From: an uncultured Lachnospiraceae bacterium
GTDB lineage: Bacteria > Bacillota > Clostridia > Lachnospirales > Lachnospiraceae
Length of the DNA stretch: 36,502 nt
Direction: 5' to 3'
Assembly (NCBI GenBank): GCA_947630125.1
Contig: CANRGO010000016.1
Coordinates: forward strand, 1-36,502
A program made the translations under genes and the position numbers. Positions 9,298 through 17,797 of the stretch are shown here, piece after piece. Position 1 is the first letter of the stretch, and each line of letters starts with the position of its first letter. The notes below the pieces were generated by a model. The model was not told the origin of the DNA. It did no database searches and was given only the letters and a program-made list of their open reading frames with translations.

Positions 9298-10104
9298 ATG
9301 AAAGAACGTTTGGACATCCTATTGGTGAAGCATAACTTCGCTGAAACAAGAGAAAAAGCAAAGGCAATTATCATGAGCGGAAATGTATATGTATCCGATC
9401 AAAAGGAAGATAAGGCAGGGTCTATGTTTGAAGAAGAAGGCCTGGTTTTAGAAGTACGTGGAAATACCCTTCCTTTTGTAAGTAGAGGAGGACTGAAATT
9501 AGATAAAGCAATTCATACATTTTCTCTTCAGCTTGCAGATAAGGTATGCATGGATATAGGAGCATCCACTGGTGGTTTTACTGATTGTATGTTACAAAAT
9601 GGAGCAAGAAAAGTATATGCCATAGACGTTGGACATGGACAACTAGCTTGGAAACTTAGAAATGATGAACGTGTAATTTGTATGGAAAAGACAAATTTTC
9701 GATATGTAACAAATGAACAGATAAAAGAGCCAATTGATTTTGCATCTGTGGATGTATCGTTTATTTCACTTACAAAGATTTTATCTCCTGCAAAGGATTT
9801 ATTAAAGGACGAGGGGAAAATGGTATGCCTTATTAAACCTCAGTTTGAAGCAGGAAGAGATAAGGTTGGGAAAAAAGGAGTCGTTCGTGAGGCCCAAACG
9901 CACTTGGAAGTTATTCATAAAATCATAGATTTTAGTATGGAAATAGGATTTCAAGTTTTGGATTTGGACTATTCGCCAATAAAGGGACCAGAAGGAAATA
10001 TTGAATATTTGTTATACATTGAAAAGAATGTTGCAAAAAATCAACTTTTATTTCCAATAGAAAAAGTTATGGAAACTGTAAACAAAGCCCAGACAACATT
10101 GTAG
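9298..10104 (+). CDS. tlyA: TlyA-family rRNA methyltransferase (YqxC)
   Basis: 268 residues. An N-terminal S4 RNA-binding domain (ERLDILLVKHNFAETREKAK) is joined to a Rossmann/FtsJ-type methyltransferase with the SAM site DIGASTGGFTDC. Other landmarks are FVSRGGLKLDKA, the SVDVSFISL strand and LIKPQFEAG. Mycobacterial TlyA 2'-O-methylates 16S and 23S rRNA; the target in Clostridia is not established. ATG 9298 has AGAGG at 9289-9293. It lies 25 bases after dxs and 12 bases before nadK. Confidence 0.9.
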   Translation: MKERLDILLVKHNFAETREKAKAIIMSGNVYVSDQKEDKAGSMFEEEGLVLEVRGNTLPFVSRGGLKLDKAIHTFSLQLADKVCMDIGASTGGFTDCMLQNGARKVYAIDVGHGQLAWKLRNDERVICMEKTNFRYVTNEQIKEPIDFASVDVSFISLTKILSPAKDLLKDEGKMVCLIKPQFEAGRDKVGKKGVVREAQTHLEVIHKIIDFSMEIGFQVLDLDYSPIKGPEGNIEYLLYIEKNVAKNQLLFPIEKVMETVNKAQTTL

Positions 10105-10116
10105 GATGGTGGCAGG

Positions 10117-10935
10117 ATGAAACATTTTTATATACTTACCAACACATTAAAAGATTCTGATTTTACTGTGAGAAATCGAATTATTGGTTATCTTGAAACA
10201 AAAGGTATGATTTGTCAATATGAAGGAGAACCATCACAACAAACGGACTGTATTCTTGTCCTGGGTGGTGATGGTACGCTGCTTCTCGCAGCAAGAGAAA
10301 ATGTGGACAGGGATATCCCATTAATTGGGGTCAATCTAGGAACGCTTGGATATCTTGCAGAAGTTGATGTGAATCTGGTGGAAAGTGCATTGGATTCTTT
10401 AATTGCAGATGAATATTCAATCGAAAAAAGAATGTTGCTGACTGGTAAAATCATACACAAAGATGGGAAAAAATTTGAAGAAGAAACCTTTGCTTTGAAT
10501 GATGTTGCAATTACAAGAGGACGTAGTTTTCGAATTATCAGTTTTAATATTTATGTAAATGGTCAGTTTCTAAATCATTATCATGCAGATGGAATCATAA
10601 TTTCAACACCAACTGGTTCTACAGGGTATAATTTATCTGCAGGAGGTCCTATTGTGGACCCAACAGCAGAGTTAATGGTTCTTACACCCATTTGTCCGCA
10701 TACCATAAATACGCGAAGCATTGTACTTTCTCCTTGTTCTCAAGTAGAGATAGAAATTCCGGCGGGCAAAGATGGATTGATACAGGAAGTAGAGGTTTAT
10801 TTTGATAGTTCTATGAGATTGGTTATGACTACTGGGGATCGTATTATGATAACTCAGTATCAAAAATATATAGAGATTGTGAAATTAAGTAAAGTTAGTT
10901 TTTTGGAAGTTTTACATAAGAAGATGAGCGATTAA
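10117..10935 (+). CDS. nadK: NAD kinase
   Basis: Phosphorylates NAD to NADP, the cell's entry to NADPH. 272 residues. GGDGT at 50-54, GVNLGTLGYLAEV, ALNDVAITRG and the zone-two region HADGIIISTPTGSTGYNLS with SAGGPIVDP are all present. Its position between tlyA and argR is common in Clostridia and differs from Bacillus. The stop is followed by an 81-base gap holding two palindromes (10951-10975 and 10986-11004). Confidence 0.95.
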   Translation: MKHFYILTNTLKDSDFTVRNRIIGYLETKGMICQYEGEPSQQTDCILVLGGDGTLLLAARENVDRDIPLIGVNLGTLGYLAEVDVNLVESALDSLIADEYSIEKRMLLTGKIIHKDGKKFEEETFALNDVAITRGRSFRIISFNIYVNGQFLNHYHADGIIISTPTGSTGYNLSAGGPIVDPTAELMVLTPICPHTINTRSIVLSPCSQVEIEIPAGKDGLIQEVEVYFDSSMRLVMTTGDRIMITQYQKYIEIVKLSKVSFLEVLHKKMSD

Positions 10936-10950
10936 GAAAGACAGCGCTTT

Positions 10951-10975
10951 TTCTGAATAAAAATCGTATTCAGAA
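10951..10975 (+). promoter_or_regulatory. Palindrome resembling an ARG box, upstream of argR
   Basis: Perfect 8-bp inverted repeat TTCTGAAT-N9-ATTCAGAA. Its left part TGAATAAAAAT (10954-10964) matches 11 consecutive positions of the published Bacillus ARG-box core (CATGAATAAAAATKCAAK). Autoregulation of the downstream argR is plausible. No T-run follows, so a terminator is less likely. Operator role is inference. Confidence 0.45.
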
Positions 10976-10985
10976 TCGAAGTAGT

Positions 10986-11004
10986 TACATGCTCGGAGCA
11001 TGTA
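10986..11004 (+). repeat. Perfect hairpin just before argR
   Basis: TACATGCT-CGG-AGCATGTA, an 8-bp stem with a three-base loop ending 12 bases before the argR start. It overlaps the region where a ribosome-binding site would be. The only purine-rich sequence near the start is TTGGA (11006-11010), so the hairpin could influence argR translation, or it could be an operator. Confidence 0.6.
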
Positions 11005-11016
11005 GATTGGAAAAAA

Positions 11017-11469
11017 ATGAAGAGAAGCAGACATGGAAAAATTGTTGAGCTGATAGAGAAATATGAAATTGAAACGCAGGAAGAACTCGCTGATAAATTA
11101 AAAGATGCGGGATATCAGGTAACGCAGGCAACCGTTTCAAGGGATATCAGAGAATTAAAACTATCCAAAGTTGCAGATGGTATGGGAAAACAAAAATATA
11201 TTATTTTAAGACAGGAAAATGGTTATCTTAGTGATAAATATATACGAGTATTGCAAGATGGTTTTGTTTCTATGGATAATGCTCAAAATATTCTAGTGAT
11301 TAAAACAGTATCAGGAATGGCAATGGCTGTTGCAGCTGCTTTAGACGCCTTAAAGTTTTCTGAAATCGTTGGTTGCATAGCAGGAGACGATACGATTATG
11401 GCTGCGGTACGAAGCGTTGACGATACTGTATTTTTAATGGATAAGATACTTGCATTATTAGAACAATAA
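11017..11469 (+). CDS. argR: Arginine repressor (ArgR/AhrC)
   Basis: Hexameric regulator that binds ARG boxes with arginine as corepressor, repressing arginine synthesis and often activating catabolism. 150 residues, standard size. The N-terminal winged helix has ATVSRDIRELKLSKV. The C-terminal oligomerisation and arginine-binding domain has IVGCIAGDDTIMAAVRS, with the Asp-Asp pair that contacts arginine. No arginine biosynthesis genes are in the window; the placement before recN is conserved in Firmicutes. The ribosome-binding site is poor. Possible self-control through the palindromes at 10951-11004. Confidence 0.94.
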   Translation: MKRSRHGKIVELIEKYEIETQEELADKLKDAGYQVTQATVSRDIRELKLSKVADGMGKQKYIILRQENGYLSDKYIRVLQDGFVSMDNAQNILVIKTVSGMAMAVAAALDALKFSEIVGCIAGDDTIMAAVRSVDDTVFLMDKILALLEQ

Positions 11470-11527
11470 CTTTTTTTAGGCCAAACTGGAGAGTAAGGCA
11501 GCCTTAGGGGTAAGAAAAGGAGCGAAT

Positions 11528-13210
11528 ATGTTACAGAGTCTACATGTTAAAAACCTGGCATTGATTGACGAATCTGAAGTGAATTTTCAAGACGGATTAA
11601 ATATACTGACAGGTGAAACGGGAGCCGGGAAATCCATTCTAATTGGTAGTATTAATCTTGCCTTAGGAGGAAAAGCTGATAAGGACATGATTCGTACTGG
11701 AGCAGAGTATGGATATGTGGAATTGGTTTTTTCTACTAATACATGGCTTAGAGAACAGCTGAAATTATTTGATTTATCTACAGAAGATGATGGAACACTA
11801 ATCATTCAAAGAAAGATTATGCCACAAAAGAGTGTTATTAAGGTTTGTGGAGAAACGGTTACATTAAAACAAGTAAAAGACTTAGCATCATTCCTGATTG
11901 ATATTCATGGACAGCATGAACATCAGTCACTTTTGCATCGATCTAAACAATTGCAAATTTTAGATGAATTTTCAAAACAAGAAATACAGGACTTAAAATT
12001 GCAGTTAAAAAGTCAAGTTCAAAAATTGCTTTTACTTTCAGATAAACAAGAGAGTATGCAACTTGATGAGAATTCAAGAAATCGTGAAATGGCGCTGTTA
12101 GAATTTGAAATACGAGAGATAGAAACAGCAGATTTAAAAGAAGACGAAGATCTAAATTTGGAATTACAATATCGTAAGATGTTACATTCGAAAAAAATTA
12201 TGGAGGTTCTTTCCTTTGTTTATGCCCTAACAGGAGCAGATGACAAGGATAGTGGTAAAGAAACCATAGGAAGAGCACTTCGGGAATTGAAGACAGTGGT
12301 AAACTTTGATCAGTTCTTAGTTGAGAAAGAGCAACAACTAATGGAATTAGAAACACTGTTGTTTGATTTTAATCATGAAATAGCAGCTTACATGGAAGAT
12401 TTAGATTTTGAACAAGATGAATTTGCAAAAATAGAAGCCAGATTAAATGAAATAAATCGTTTGAAAAGCAAATATGGTAGTAGCATTGTAGATATTTCGA
12501 ACTATTTAGAAAAACAAAGAGAACGCTTTGAAGACTTATGTGACTATGAAGAACGGTTTAAGAAACTATTAATAGAAGTCACAAAACAACAGGAACTATG
12601 TTTAAAACTTGCAGAAGAAATAAGTAATATCAGAAGAAGTAATGCAAAAATACTCTCAAAAGATTTGGAAGGGGCATTGCTGGATTTAAATTTTTTGAAT
12701 GTAAAATTTGAAATACAATTGCATTCAAGGCCAGAAAGGCTTGGAGAAAATGGATTTGATGAAGTTGATTTTGTGATTTCTACAAACCCTGGTGAACCAA
12801 TGAAAGCTTTGGTTCAGGTTGCAAGTGGTGGTGAATTATCCAGAATTATGCTGGCTTTAAAGACAGTTTTGGCGGAAAAAGATCAAATCGATACATTGAT
12901 TTTTGATGAAATAGACGCTGGTATCAGTGGAAAAACTGCCTGGAAAGTTTCGGAAAAAATGGCAGAACTTTCTAAGAAGCATCAAATCATATCCATTACG
13001 CATCTTCCACAGATAGCAGCAATGGCAGACCATCATTTTGTAATTGAAAAAAAGGTAGAAGACCTAAAAACGAAAACAGAAATCACAAAACTTGAGGAAG
13101 AACCAATCATAGAAGAATTGTCCCGTATGCTAGGGGGCGAACTTATTACAGAAGCAGTTCGTAATAATGCAAGAGAAATGAAAACACAGGCAAATGTTCG
13201 CAAGAGCTAG
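11528..13210 (+). CDS. recN: DNA repair protein RecN
   Basis: SMC-like ATPase recruited early to double-strand breaks. 560 residues. Walker A GETGAGKS at 29-36, HGQHEHQSL near 125, a long coiled-coil centre with a short turn, the ABC signature ASGGELSRIMLALK and Walker B TLIFDEIDAGISG, then SITHLPQIAA. AAAGGAG at 11516-11522 sets ATG 11528. Last gene of the 4101 run. In Bacillus and many Clostridium genomes spoIVB and spo0A follow recN; here glgA follows instead. Confidence 0.95.
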   Translation: MLQSLHVKNLALIDESEVNFQDGLNILTGETGAGKSILIGSINLALGGKADKDMIRTGAEYGYVELVFSTNTWLREQLKLFDLSTEDDGTLIIQRKIMPQKSVIKVCGETVTLKQVKDLASFLIDIHGQHEHQSLLHRSKQLQILDEFSKQEIQDLKLQLKSQVQKLLLLSDKQESMQLDENSRNREMALLEFEIREIETADLKEDEDLNLELQYRKMLHSKKIMEVLSFVYALTGADDKDSGKETIGRALRELKTVVNFDQFLVEKEQQLMELETLLFDFNHEIAAYMEDLDFEQDEFAKIEARLNEINRLKSKYGSSIVDISNYLEKQRERFEDLCDYEERFKKLLIEVTKQQELCLKLAEEISNIRRSNAKILSKDLEGALLDLNFLNVKFEIQLHSRPERLGENGFDEVDFVISTNPGEPMKALVQVASGGELSRIMLALKTVLAEKDQIDTLIFDEIDAGISGKTAWKVSEKMAELSKKHQIISITHLPQIAAMADHHFVIEKKVEDLKTKTEITKLEEEPIIEELSRMLGGELITEAVRNNAREMKTQANVRKS

Positions 13211-13216
13211 AAAGAC

Positions 13217-13245
13217 TTTTCTTCTCGAATAAATTCATGTATAAT
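13217..13245 (+). promoter_or_regulatory. Possible promoter for glgA
   Basis: A perfect TATAAT at 13240-13245 lies 47 bases before glgA. The matching -35 (TTTTCT, 13217-13222, 17-bp spacer) is poor, so this is only a candidate. Confidence 0.35.
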
Positions 13246-13292
13246 AAAACAAAACTGACTTTCAAAACTAGATAGTCGGGCAGGGGGTAATC

Positions 13293-14741
13293 ATGAAAAA
13301 TATACTTTTTGTAGCTTCAGAAGGGGTTCCATTTATAAAAACAGGAGGACTTGCAGATGTAGTTGGTTCTCTTCCTAAAAGTATTGCGAAAGAATATTAT
13401 GATGTGCGTGTAGTTTTGCCTAGATATCTATGTATGAAGCAGGAAGTAAAAGAACAAATGGAATATATTACCCATTTTTTTATGGATTTTGAGGATAAGC
13501 AGCATTATGTGGGTTTGCTGCAAGCAAACTATTGTGGTGTTCAATATTATTTCATTGATAATGAAGAATTTTTTCAGGGAAACAAACCTTATGGTCAAGA
13601 CGAATTGCAAGAAATTAGAAAATGGGTTTATTTTTCCAAAGCAGTCTTGTCTGCACTTCCGGTGTTGAAATTTAAGCCGGATTTAATCCACTGTCATGAT
13701 TGGCAGACTGGCATGCTTCCGGTCTACCTTAAGGAACGTTTTCGAGCAGGTGAGTTTTATGAGAAAATAAAGTCTGTGATGACGATTCATAATTTGAAAT
13801 TTCAGGGTAAATGGGATGTAAAAACGGTTCAGAAAATAACCGGATTAGCTGATTTTTATTTTACTCCAGACAAATTGGAAGCTTATAAAGATGCGAATTT
13901 ATTAAAAGGCGGTTTAGTATTTGCGGATGCAATCACCACAGTTAGCAAAGCATATGCACAAGAAATTAAAACTACTTTTTTTGGAGAAGGACTTGAAGGT
14001 CTTTTGCAAGCCAGAAGCAACGATTTAAGAGGAATTGTAAATGGAATCGATTATGAAGAATTTAATCCAGAAAAAGATCCAGCCATAGAATATCCATATA
14101 ATCAAATTACCTATCGTAAGGAAAAATTAAAAAATAAAAAAGCCTTACAGCAGGAACTTGGGTTAGAAGTGAATGATAAACGTTTTATGGTGGGAATCGT
14201 GTCCAGATTAACGGAGCAAAAAGGCTTGGATTTAATTGCTTATATGATGGATGAAATCTGTCAGGATGATATACAAATTGTAGTACTTGGAACTGGGGAA
14301 ACAAAATACGAAAATATGTTTCGACATTTTGAATGGAAATACCCTGAGAAAGTTTCTGCAAATATTTATTATTCTGAAGCGCTTTCACATAAAGTATATG
14401 CTGCATGTGATGCATTTCTAATGCCTTCACTGTTTGAACCTTGTGGTCTAAGCCAGCTTATATCCTTGCGCTATGGAACAGTACCTATTGTAAGAGAAAC
14501 AGGGGGCTTAATTGACACGGTAGACCCCTATAATCAATACGAAAATTCTGGAACAGGATTTAGTTTTAAAAACTATAATGCACATGAAATGCTGGCAGCT
14601 CTTCGTTATGCGGAAGAAATATACTATTATAAAAGAAGAGAATGGAATAAGATTGTGGATAGAGGTATGCTGGCGGATTATTCATGGGAAGTATCGGCTA
14701 AGAAATACCAAGAAATGTATGACTGGTTAATTGGATATTAA
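13293..14741 (+). CDS. glgA: Glycogen synthase (ADP-glucose dependent, GT5)
   Basis: Transfers glucose from ADP-glucose to growing alpha-1,4-glucan. 482 residues. The N-terminal KTGGLADVVGSLP (Lys16 onward) binds the nucleotide sugar. HCHDWQTG, SRLTEQKGLDL and the C-terminal FEPCGLSQLISLRYG with RETGGLIDTV are typical of GT5. ATG 13293 follows AGGGGG at 13282-13287. No other glycogen gene (glgB, glgC, glgD, glgP) is in the window, so the gene stands apart from its pathway. The sequence is intact. Confidence 0.94.
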   Translation: MKNILFVASEGVPFIKTGGLADVVGSLPKSIAKEYYDVRVVLPRYLCMKQEVKEQMEYITHFFMDFEDKQHYVGLLQANYCGVQYYFIDNEEFFQGNKPYGQDELQEIRKWVYFSKAVLSALPVLKFKPDLIHCHDWQTGMLPVYLKERFRAGEFYEKIKSVMTIHNLKFQGKWDVKTVQKITGLADFYFTPDKLEAYKDANLLKGGLVFADAITTVSKAYAQEIKTTFFGEGLEGLLQARSNDLRGIVNGIDYEEFNPEKDPAIEYPYNQITYRKEKLKNKKALQQELGLEVNDKRFMVGIVSRLTEQKGLDLIAYMMDEICQDDIQIVVLGTGETKYENMFRHFEWKYPEKVSANIYYSEALSHKVYAACDAFLMPSLFEPCGLSQLISLRYGTVPIVRETGGLIDTVDPYNQYENSGTGFSFKNYNAHEMLAALRYAEEIYYYKRREWNKIVDRGMLADYSWEVSAKKYQEMYDWLIGY

Positions 14742-14753
14742 GACATTCATTTT

Positions 14754-14780
14754 CCCTCTGTCTTTTTGACAGGGGGATTT
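14754..14780 (+). terminator. Weak hairpin terminator after glgA
   Basis: CCCTCTGTC-TTTTT-GACAGGGGG (one G-T wobble) followed by ATTTT. The stem is convincing but the T-run is short. Confidence 0.45.
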
Positions 14781-14807
14781 TGGCTAGAAATAGAAAGAGG
14801 ATGAAAC

Positions 14808-16547
14808 ATGGCATTTGATGGAGTAACAATCGCCTGTATTAGGGAGGAACTAGAACAGTTATTAGTTGGAGGAAGAATACAAAAAATTGCGCAACCTGAA
14901 AAAGATGAACTAATGATAACGGTGAAAAATAACAGTAACCAGTATCGACTTTTAGTTTCGGTAGATCCTTCACTACCTTTGGTGTATATAACGGAAACGA
15001 ATAAACAGAGTCCTATGACTGCCCCAGCTTTTTGCATGCTCATGCGTAAACATCTACAGGGAGCCAAGATTATTTCCATAACGCAGCCAGGACTTGAAAG
15101 AATTTTAGATTTTCAAGTAGAACACTATAATGAACTTGGTGATCTTTGCACAAAACATATTATAATTGAATTAATGGGAAAACATAGTAACTTGATTTTC
15201 GTAGATCATAATAAGCGTATAATAGATAGTATTAAGCATGTGAGCCAGATGGTAAGCAGTGTCCGTGAGGTTTTGCCTGGGAGAGAGTATTTTATTCCTC
15301 AAACCCAGCAAAAAGAAGAATTGTTTACCTTAACTGAAACTGTTTTTTTTGATCGCTTGATACAACAGGAAACCTCAGTGCAGCAAAATTTATATCAAAT
15401 TATAACGGGAATATCTCCTTCCTTGTCTAAAGTTCTGTGTTATGAAGCGGATATAGATGCTAACACATATTTTTCATTACTGCCAGATCAAAGTAAGCAA
15501 GCTTTATGGCAGGTAGTTAGTTCATTGAAAAACAAACTGTTAAATAAGGAATTTCAACCGGCTATTCTTTATGAAAATGGAATACCTGTAGATTATTATG
15601 TAATTGAAAGTTCTTTTTATGATGGAAAAGATACCGTGAAATATGAAAGCATTCAGAAACTTTTAGAACAGTTTTATGCACTTCGAAATCAAATTATTAG
15701 AATCAAACAGAAATCTACAGATTTGCGTAGAATCGTTCATACAGCACTAGAGAGAAATCTTAAAAAGGCAGAACTGCAAGAAAAGCAATTGCTGGATACA
15801 GAAAAGAAAGAGCAGTTCAGAGTGTATGGAGAATTACTACATACTTATGGATATGAAGCAAAGCCTCAGGACAAAGAAATAAAAGTACTCAACTATTATA
15901 ATCAGGAAGAACTTGTCATTCCTTTGGACCCAATGCTGACAGCGGCTGAAAATGCAAAGAAATATTTTGATAAGTATAACAAAATGAAACGTACTTATGA
16001 AGCCCTTTCCCAGTACATAAAAGAAACCAAAGAAGAAATTGCTCATTTGGAATCTGTAGAAAGTGCTTTGAATATGGCATTGATGGAAGAGGATTTGATT
16101 CAGATAAAAGAAGAATTAACCCAGGAAGGCTATATTAAAAGAAAAAATATAAAACGGGAAAAAGTGACTAGTAAACCCTATCATTTTTTGAGTTCAGATG
16201 GTTTTCATATGTATGTCGGCAAGAATAACTATCAAAATGAAGATCTCACATTTCAATTTGCTACAGGTAATGATTGGTGGTTTCATGCAAAAAATATTCC
16301 GGGTAGTCATGTTATATTGAAAAGTGAAGGGAAAGTGGTTCCGGATAGAACATTTGAGGAAGCGGCTTCACTTGCAGCTTTCTTTTCAAAAGCCAGAGGA
16401 AATGATAAAGTAGAGGTTGATTATGTGGAAAAGAAACATGTAAAAAAACCTAGTGGCGCAAAACCTGGATTTGTGGTATATTATACAAACTATTCTATGA
16501 TAAGCGATAGCAATATTTCAAGGATTGAACAAGTGGATAAAAAATAA
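14808..16547 (+). CDS. rqcH: RqcH (NFACT/FbpA family) ribosome quality-control factor
   Basis: Binds 50S subunits carrying stalled peptidyl-tRNA and recruits tRNA-Ala to add C-terminal alanine tails as a degradation mark; formerly annotated as a fibronectin-binding protein. 579 residues. The NFACT-N domain starts MAFDGVTIACIREEL. A coiled-coil region spans about 290-430. The NFACT-R domain carries NDWWFHAKNIPGSHVIL and KKPSGAKPGFVVYY. The Asp97-Arg98 pair required in Bacillus subtilis RqcH is Glu97-Arg98 here (QPGLERIL), a conservative change. Located between glgA and the yicC promoter. Confidence 0.93.
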   Translation: MAFDGVTIACIREELEQLLVGGRIQKIAQPEKDELMITVKNNSNQYRLLVSVDPSLPLVYITETNKQSPMTAPAFCMLMRKHLQGAKIISITQPGLERILDFQVEHYNELGDLCTKHIIIELMGKHSNLIFVDHNKRIIDSIKHVSQMVSSVREVLPGREYFIPQTQQKEELFTLTETVFFDRLIQQETSVQQNLYQIITGISPSLSKVLCYEADIDANTYFSLLPDQSKQALWQVVSSLKNKLLNKEFQPAILYENGIPVDYYVIESSFYDGKDTVKYESIQKLLEQFYALRNQIIRIKQKSTDLRRIVHTALERNLKKAELQEKQLLDTEKKEQFRVYGELLHTYGYEAKPQDKEIKVLNYYNQEELVIPLDPMLTAAENAKKYFDKYNKMKRTYEALSQYIKETKEEIAHLESVESALNMALMEEDLIQIKEELTQEGYIKRKNIKREKVTSKPYHFLSSDGFHMYVGKNNYQNEDLTFQFATGNDWWFHAKNIPGSHVILKSEGKVVPDRTFEEAASLAAFFSKARGNDKVEVDYVEKKHVKKPSGAKPGFVVYYTNYSMISDSNISRIEQVDKK

Positions 16548-16572
16548 GAAAAAGAATCAAACTTGCCTTAAC

Positions 16573-16601
16573 TTGACGTAGCATTTCCTATGGATTATAA
16601 T
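16573..16601 (+). promoter_or_regulatory. Sigma-A promoter for yicC-remA-gmk-rpoZ
   Basis: TTGACG at 16573-16578, exactly 17 bp, and TATAAT at 16596-16601. An in-frame ATG at 16600 lies inside the -10 box and so cannot be the yicC start from this promoter. Confidence 0.85.
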
Positions 16602-16641
16602 GAATAGAAGTTTGGGCAAAATTAAAATTGTGGAGGATGTC

Positions 16642-17520
16642 ATGATTAAAAGTATGACTGGATTTGGCAGATGTGAGATATCTGACGAAAAAAGAAAATT
16701 TACAGTTGAATTGAAATCTGTAAATCACCGTTATCTAGATGTAAATATTAAAATGCCAAAAAAATTAAATTTCTTTGAATCCGCAATTCGTTCTACTTTA
16801 AAACAATCAGTTCAAAGAGGTAAAATTGATCTTTTTATAACCTATGAAGATTTTACAGAAAGCAATGTAAGTATTAAATATAATCATGATATTGCAAACA
16901 CATATTTTCAGTACTTAGAGAAGATGGCAGAGGATTTTCATTTGGAAAATGATATTCGCGTTTCTTCCCTTTCTAGATACCCAGAAGTGTTTTCTATGGA
17001 AGAACAGAATGTGGATGAAGAACAACTTTGGAAAGGGCTTGAGAGAACAATTTTAAAAGCCGCTGAGGGATTTGTGGAAAGTAGAATCAAAGAAGGCGAA
17101 CATTTAAAGTTAGATATGCTGGAAAAACTGGATGGCATGCTTGCTTTATTAAAGCAAGTAGAAGAAAGATCACCACAAATTATTGCAGAGTATCGTAAGA
17201 AATTAGAGGAAAAAGTAAAAGATTTACTATCAGATACAAAAGTGGATGAAAACAGACTTTTGATGGAAGTAACAATTTTCGCTGACAAAGCATGTGTTGA
17301 TGAAGAAATCGTAAGATTAAGAAGTCATATTGACACCACTAAAAAAACATTAATCGAAGGCGGAAGTATTGGCCGAAAACTTGATTTCATAGCACAAGAA
17401 ATGAATCGTGAAGCTAATACAATTTTATCGAAAGCCAATGATTTGGAAATTTCAAATATTGCAATTGAACTCAAAACTGAGATAGAAAAAGTTCGTGAGC
17501 AGATTCAGAATATCGAGTAA
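16642..17520 (+). CDS. yicC: YicC-family protein (YloC), probable endoribonuclease
   Basis: 292 residues with the family opening MIKSMTGFGR, then VELKSVNHRYLDVNIKMPK, and the C-terminal domain with GRKLDFIAQEMNREANTI and ELKTEIEKVREQIQNIE. E. coli YicC has been linked to small-RNA decay and the family is reported to have endoribonuclease activity; the target here is unknown. GGAGG at 16632-16636 supports ATG 16642 over the ATG at 16600. First gene of a promoter-led unit with remA, gmk and rpoZ. Confidence 0.92.
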   Translation: MIKSMTGFGRCEISDEKRKFTVELKSVNHRYLDVNIKMPKKLNFFESAIRSTLKQSVQRGKIDLFITYEDFTESNVSIKYNHDIANTYFQYLEKMAEDFHLENDIRVSSLSRYPEVFSMEEQNVDEEQLWKGLERTILKAAEGFVESRIKEGEHLKLDMLEKLDGMLALLKQVEERSPQIIAEYRKKLEEKVKDLLSDTKVDENRLLMEVTIFADKACVDEEIVRLRSHIDTTKKTLIEGGSIGRKLDFIAQEMNREANTILSKANDLEISNIAIELKTEIEKVREQIQNIE

Positions 17521-17536
17521 GGACTAGGTGGTTTTT

Positions 17537-17797
17537 TTGGAAAAATTAATACATATAGGGTTTGGAAATATTGTGAATACAGGCAAAATCATAGCTATTG
17601 TAAGTCCGGATTCTGCTCCAGTTAAACGAATGGTACAACGTTCAAAAGAACTTGGAAATGTGATTGATGCCACACAAGGAAGAAAAACCAAAGCAGTTTT
17701 AGTGATGGAAGGTAATCAGGTGGTTTTATCAGCCCTACTTCCAGAAACCATAGCGGGCAGAGCCCATACAGAGGGTGGTGAACGCAGTGAATCGTAG
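17537..17797 (+). CDS. remA: RemA-family regulator (DUF370)
   Basis: About 86 residues. In Bacillus subtilis RemA is a DNA-binding activator of biofilm matrix and osmoprotection genes that assembles into ring-like oligomers. The family core LIHIGFGNIVNTGKIIAIV and SPDSAPVKRMVQ is evident, with TKAVLVMEGNQVVLSAL after it. Start is uncertain: GTG 17528 is possible, but TTG 17537 gives the usual length before IGFGN and has AGGTGG (17526-17531) five bases upstream. The 3' end overlaps gmk by 11 bases. Whether it controls matrix genes in this organism is unknown. Confidence 0.9.
   Translation: MEKLIHIGFGNIVNTGKIIAIVSPDSAPVKRMVQRSKELGNVIDATQGRKTKAVLVMEGNQVVLSALLPETIAGRAHTEGGERSES

Noticed and set aside
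16938-17288. Minus-strand reading frame inside yicC
   Set aside because: Shadow of yicC, Ser-rich low-complexity product and no ribosome-binding site; the other long opposite-strand frames look the same.
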